Shown: positions 60,452 to 64,000 of the stretch, piece after piece
How the letters are laid out: each line of letters begins with the position of its first letter
Position numbering within the stretch: the stretch's first letter is position 1
NCBI GenBank assembly: GCA_002337125.1
Contig: DDFJ01000004.1
Span: 124,001 to 188,000, forward strand
Length of the DNA: 64,000 nucleotides
DNA from: Chitinophagaceae bacterium UBA1931
GTDB lineage: Bacteria; Bacteroidota; Bacteroidia; Chitinophagales; Chitinophagaceae
Direction: 5' to 3'
Made by a program: the position numbers and the translations under genes
The notes under the pieces: model-generated
What the model saw: the letters and a program-made list of their open reading frames with translations, nothing else
What the model was told of the DNA's origin: nothing
The model's database searches: none

Positions 60452-63040
60452 ATGAAAAAAATACTTGCATTGTGCATACTGTATGTATGCATCATGCAGC
60501 AGGCTATTGCACAGCCCGGCAGTTGGAGACCCTTAGGCCCATTCAGCATTCATAAAACAGTAGGTTCAGTTGAAGCACCGGGTCTTGGTGTAATGCGAAG
60601 TCTTGATGTTTCTGTAAAAAATCCGAACATGGTTTTAATGGGCGGCATGAGCAGTGGCATCTGGCGTACAGTTGACAAAGGCAAAACATGGAAAAATGTA
60701 ACACTCGATCTGCCGGTTGAAAACGTTAAGAAAATTCAGATAGCAGCATCCAATAACAATATCGTTTATGCAGCTACTACAGTTGGTATTTTAAAATCGC
60801 TTGATAACGGTGCAACATGGGCCTTCACCAGCTTAAATATGCTTGCCCAGCTCGAAGCCAAAGGCGGACCAAGATGGAGTGATGACAACACATTGATTTC
60901 TGTATCTCCATTAAATCCAAATGTAGTTATCGCATCCAACACCGACACTGTTTTTAAAACAACAGATGGTGGTAAAAGCTGGAAACCTTTGCTTGTTGGT
61001 TTTAATACACAGTTCATCGAGTTTCACCCGGCAAAAGAAAATATTATTTACATCGGGGGCGCTTATAGAAAAAAGAGAAATCAATTCTTTATTTACCGAT
61101 CAGAAAATACAGGAGAAAGTTTTGAAGAAGTAACCGCTGGTATGCCTGATAAAAACAAACTGCTGCGCATGCATGATATAACTGCTGCAGTTACACCCGC
61201 TGCACCTGATAAACTGTACATCACCATATTTGGAGAAGCTGCTGTTAAAACAACAGTTAAACAGGAAGTAAAAAATCAAATGGTGGGAACATTTATTGAA
61301 AGCAACGATGCAGGTAAAAGTTTTCATCTTGTTCCGCAAGCGAATAACTACAGGTACATTGATGATTATTATTCACTGTTTCATCCTTACAGTGCAGATG
61401 AAGATAAAGGCAATTATGATTTTGACATGAAAGACAGTTCATTCTGGTCGGCTTCATTTCAACAGGTTGGCTGGGCAACATCATTTGCCATTTCTCCTTC
61501 AAATGCAAACATTATGGTGATGGCTGCTTCCGGAAATATTCTCAGCACCAATGCAGGAAGAACATGGAACATACTGCGCAAGCAGGGAACATACGGCATA
61601 CACGGCGACATTCAGTGTGCAAAAATTATTGGTGATGATATCTGGCTTGCAAATGATGGTGGTCTTCAGTATGTAAATATGAAAACAAGATTACATCACC
61701 GTGTTGAAGGTTTCAGCGGACAGGATTTATGGGGATTCAGTACATCCTTTAAATCAGATGTAATGGCTGTTGGAGTTGATCATAGCGGCACAATGGTTTA
61801 CAATGAAAAATTGTATGGAAAAGACTGGTATCATTATGGTGGTGGCGATGCAATGAGTGCAACACTCAACCCTTTCGATGACCGTTACCTGTATGCTACT
61901 CCGTATAATCACTTCATCATTAAACTGCCTGCAACATTAAGAGATGAGCCTGTTACAAAAAAATCACCTGTTAAATTCGGTTATATCCCTAACAGGAATA
62001 TTGAGTTTCATCCCCATCTCGTATATACAAGTTATTCGATTGATGAAAACAGTGACCACTGGCGTATAACAAATTGTTCAATTATCAGAACAGACAATAA
62101 TTTCAGAACGATTGATACGGTAAAAACATTCCCTGATACATTTTACATCCGTCGCCTGCGTGTAAGTTTTTCAAATCCCGATTACATGTATGTGTTAACA
62201 GGAAAAGGAAGAAGCAACAATCCGAAACAGGTTTGGATGACAGCTGATGGTGGTAAAACGTGGAGCAACATCACACCTGATAATGAAACTGCAAAAAAAT
62301 ACGGTTTCCCTGATATAGCCATCAGCGATACTGATCCGCAAAAAATTTATCTCGGTGTTGGTGGCTTTCAGAATGAAGCAAAAGTATTTACATCAAATGA
62401 TGCAGGAAAAAAATGGGCTGATGATCATTCAGCAGATTTGCCAAAGAATGAAATTCAAACAATGGCCTACCAGCGAGGAACAGATGGAGGTGTTTATCTT
62501 GGTTGTTATCCCGGCTTGTTTTATAAAAGCAACCGTACAGGAACATGGAAAACAGTTGGTACACATTTGCCGCACACACCCATCAACTTTATTTATTTAA
62601 ACTACGATAAAGAAAAAATAAGACTGGGAACTTACCGTGGTGTTTGGGAAAATGATTTTTATGAAACAACTGCACCCAAAGCAAACATTGCTCTTTCAAA
62701 AAGAATACTTGCTGTTGAAGGAACAGATGCAGATGAAGAAGATCCCAATCAAATGAAAATATATTTCTACGACAACTCAGTACTCAAGGGTAAAGGAGCA
62801 AAATTCAGCTGGCAATTTCCCGGGGCAATTCCAGCAACTTCAACTGAAGAAAACCCCATTGTAAATTATTCTGCCTGCAAACCTGGAAAGTATTCAGTTA
62901 AATTAACTGTAACCGATGCAAAAGGACGAAAAAGTGAGTTTGAACTGAAAGATTACATTGAAGTGAAAAATAATTATCCCTGGAACTTACGGGAGAAAAA
63001 ATTAGAAACAGAAGAACACGAAGAAGATGATGATGAATAA
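60452..63040 (+). CDS. Sortilin/VPS10-like BNR-repeat protein with PKD domain
   Basis: An 862-residue exported protein (signal MKKILALCILYVCIMQQAIA). The body is a large propeller of BNR/Asp-box repeats: SSGIWRTVDKGKTWKNVTLD, VGILKSLDNGATW, TDTVFKTTDGGKSWKPLLVG, VWMTADGGKTWSNITPDN, KVFTSNDAGKKWADDH. A PKD-like domain near the end (AKFSWQFPGAIPATSTEENP, KYSVKLTVTDAKGRKSEFEL) and an acidic tail EEHEEDDDE follow. Such proteins bind glycans or peptides; related GH74 xyloglucanases share the propeller, so hydrolase activity is possible but not shown. Same operon as the hydrolase-like gene. Confidence 0.82.
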   Translation: MKKILALCILYVCIMQQAIAQPGSWRPLGPFSIHKTVGSVEAPGLGVMRSLDVSVKNPNMVLMGGMSSGIWRTVDKGKTWKNVTLDLPVENVKKIQIAASNNNIVYAATTVGILKSLDNGATWAFTSLNMLAQLEAKGGPRWSDDNTLISVSPLNPNVVIASNTDTVFKTTDGGKSWKPLLVGFNTQFIEFHPAKENIIYIGGAYRKKRNQFFIYRSENTGESFEEVTAGMPDKNKLLRMHDITAAVTPAAPDKLYITIFGEAAVKTTVKQEVKNQMVGTFIESNDAGKSFHLVPQANNYRYIDDYYSLFHPYSADEDKGNYDFDMKDSSFWSASFQQVGWATSFAISPSNANIMVMAASGNILSTNAGRTWNILRKQGTYGIHGDIQCAKIIGDDIWLANDGGLQYVNMKTRLHHRVEGFSGQDLWGFSTSFKSDVMAVGVDHSGTMVYNEKLYGKDWYHYGGGDAMSATLNPFDDRYLYATPYNHFIIKLPATLRDEPVTKKSPVKFGYIPNRNIEFHPHLVYTSYSIDENSDHWRITNCSIIRTDNNFRTIDTVKTFPDTFYIRRLRVSFSNPDYMYVLTGKGRSNNPKQVWMTADGGKTWSNITPDNETAKKYGFPDIAISDTDPQKIYLGVGGFQNEAKVFTSNDAGKKWADDHSADLPKNEIQTMAYQRGTDGGVYLGCYPGLFYKSNRTGTWKTVGTHLPHTPINFIYLNYDKEKIRLGTYRGVWENDFYETTAPKANIALSKRILAVEGTDADEEDPNQMKIYFYDNSVLKGKGAKFSWQFPGAIPATSTEENPIVNYSACKPGKYSVKLTVTDAKGRKSEFELKDYIEVKNNYPWNLREKKLETEEHEEDDDE

Positions 63041-63105
63041 ATAAACAATGTCAGACATACGTGGGTGATGTAATACCAGCTAATAATTTTTTAAAACGAT
63101 ACGGC

Positions 63106-64000
63106 ATGAAAATGTTTTTTTCAATTCTTTTGATCAGTTGCAGCTTAACTGTTTTTGCCCAACAGAATACAGTTGTAAGAGAATATAAAAAAATCTTTAC
63201 CACCTACCCTTTCTCTGATCCTGATCCTGTTCCAAAGCCGGACTCTAAAATATATCCCTACTATCGTTTTGATGGTTTTACCGATGCACCTGTACAAAAA
63301 GAATGGAAAGTTGTTGAGCTGGAAAACGATTATATAAAGCTGATGATTTTACCCGAAGTTGGCGGAAAGATCTGGTCGGCTACCGAAAAATCAACAGGCA
63401 AAGATTTTATCTACAACAATCATGTAATAAAGTTCAGGGATATTGCTATGCGTGGCCCATGGACAAGCGGAGGTGTTGAAGCAAACTATGGCATTATTGG
63501 TCATACACCTAATTGTGCAACACCGGTTGATTATACAATTATCAAAAAAGAAGATGGAAGTATCAGTTGTGTAATTGGAGTGTTAGATCTGCTGACACGT
63601 ACTTCATGGCGACTTGATATTAATTTGCCAAAAGACAAAGCCTACTTTACAACAAGTTCATACTGGTTTAATGCAACTGCATTTGAACAACCATATTATA
63701 CATGGATGAATACAGGATTAAAAGCAGCAGGTAATCTTGAATTTATTTATCCGGGTAAAAATTATCTTGGACATGATGGAGAACACAGCGACTGGCCCAT
63801 CAACAAACAAAACGGACGAAACATTTCCTTTTACGAGAACAACAATTTTGGTGGATACAAATCCTATCATGTGTTTGGCAAGTACACCGATTTTTTTGGA
63901 GCATACTGGCATACCAATGAATTTGGTATGGGCAGGTTTTCGAACCATGATGATAAACCGGGAAAGAAAATATGGATATGGGGATTATCACAACAGGGTA
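63106..64000 (+). CDS. DUF5107 domain protein, N-terminal part (runs off window)
   Basis: An open frame starts at ATG 63106 and continues past the window end; about 298 residues are visible. Signal MKMFFSILLISCSLTVFAQQ, then the DUF5107 core: VELENDYIKLMILPEVGGKI, VIKFRDIAMRGPWTSGGVEA and NYGIIGHTPNCATPVDY. Full-length members carry TPRs after this domain, which resembles galactose-mutarotase-like sandwiches, so sugar binding is likely. The 65-bp gap to the sortilin-like gene suggests the same operon. Confidence 0.82.
   Translation, partial: MKMFFSILLISCSLTVFAQQNTVVREYKKIFTTYPFSDPDPVPKPDSKIYPYYRFDGFTDAPVQKEWKVVELENDYIKLMILPEVGGKIWSATEKSTGKDFIYNNHVIKFRDIAMRGPWTSGGVEANYGIIGHTPNCATPVDYTIIKKEDGSISCVIGVLDLLTRTSWRLDINLPKDKAYFTTSSYWFNATAFEQPYYTWMNTGLKAAGNLEFIYPGKNYLGHDGEHSDWPINKQNGRNISFYENNNFGGYKSYHVFGKYTDFFGAYWHTNEFGMGRFSNHDDKPGKKIWIWGLSQQG

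Overview
The window comes from a member of the Bacteroidota, most likely family Chitinophagaceae (inferred; the genus cannot be fixed from sequence alone). The evidence is SusC/SusD and GLPGLI-type outer-membrane genes, ECF sigma factors coupled to envelope-spanning partners, a LytTR/LytS two-component pair with a Reg_prop sensor, an MqnA (futalosine menaquinone) gene, and promoters with the Bacteroidota -7 element TAnnTTTG instead of a sigma70 -10/-35 pair. No rRNA, tRNA, insertion sequence, prophage or CRISPR array was seen. Both ends cut genes.

Layout. 1-6100: partial hypothetical, DbpA-like helicase, THUMP RNA methyltransferase, degenerate serine hydrolase, small pore-like membrane protein, QueG. 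6113-10464 (minus): ECF sigma factor, a protein predicted to span inner membrane, periplasm and outer membrane, and three further envelope proteins. 10537-16507: SRPBCC protein, ABC-2 permease, FolK, deoxynucleoside kinase, MFS transporter, metallo-beta-lactamase-fold protein, UbiX. 16519-18844: secreted thioredoxin-like protein, two tandem small transcription units, a decayed outer-membrane gene, a lipoprotein and a YkgJ-type cysteine-cluster protein. 19014-22893: GcvP and a catalytically dead signal-peptidase-like lipoprotein. 23006-25233: ATP-grasp-like ligase and class I amidotransferase. 25287-28331: second ECF sigma / trans-envelope locus with a lipoprotein. 28466-35340: TPR protein, GlgB, and a TonB-receptor-like barrel with its GLPGLI partner. 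35354-40885: glycosyltransferases on minus alternating with FkbM methyltransferases on plus. 40988-48636: PKD-repeat lipoprotein, LytTR regulator, sensor kinase, MqnA, PurB. 48732-55493: SusC/SusD/fasciclin/lipoprotein operon. 55964-64000: secreted propeller, glycoside hydrolase, sortilin-like repeat protein and DUF5107 protein.

Most notable observations. (1) Two tandem copies of an identical 38-nt sequence, each 5 nt downstream of its own -7-like box and each followed by its own unrelated intrinsic terminator: a candidate small RNA (or leaderless mini-peptide) pair of about 67-70 nt at 17105-17355. (2) Two separate ECF sigma plus dual-membrane-spanning anti-sigma-like loci. (3) Promoter boxes sit at two fixed distances from start codons: either the predicted transcription start falls on or next to the start codon (leaderless), or it lies about 15 nt upstream. 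This rule selects starts for several genes, including an apparent CTG start for queG. (4) Two enzyme-family proteins appear to have lost catalytic residues.

All product calls come from motifs recognised by eye; no database search was run.
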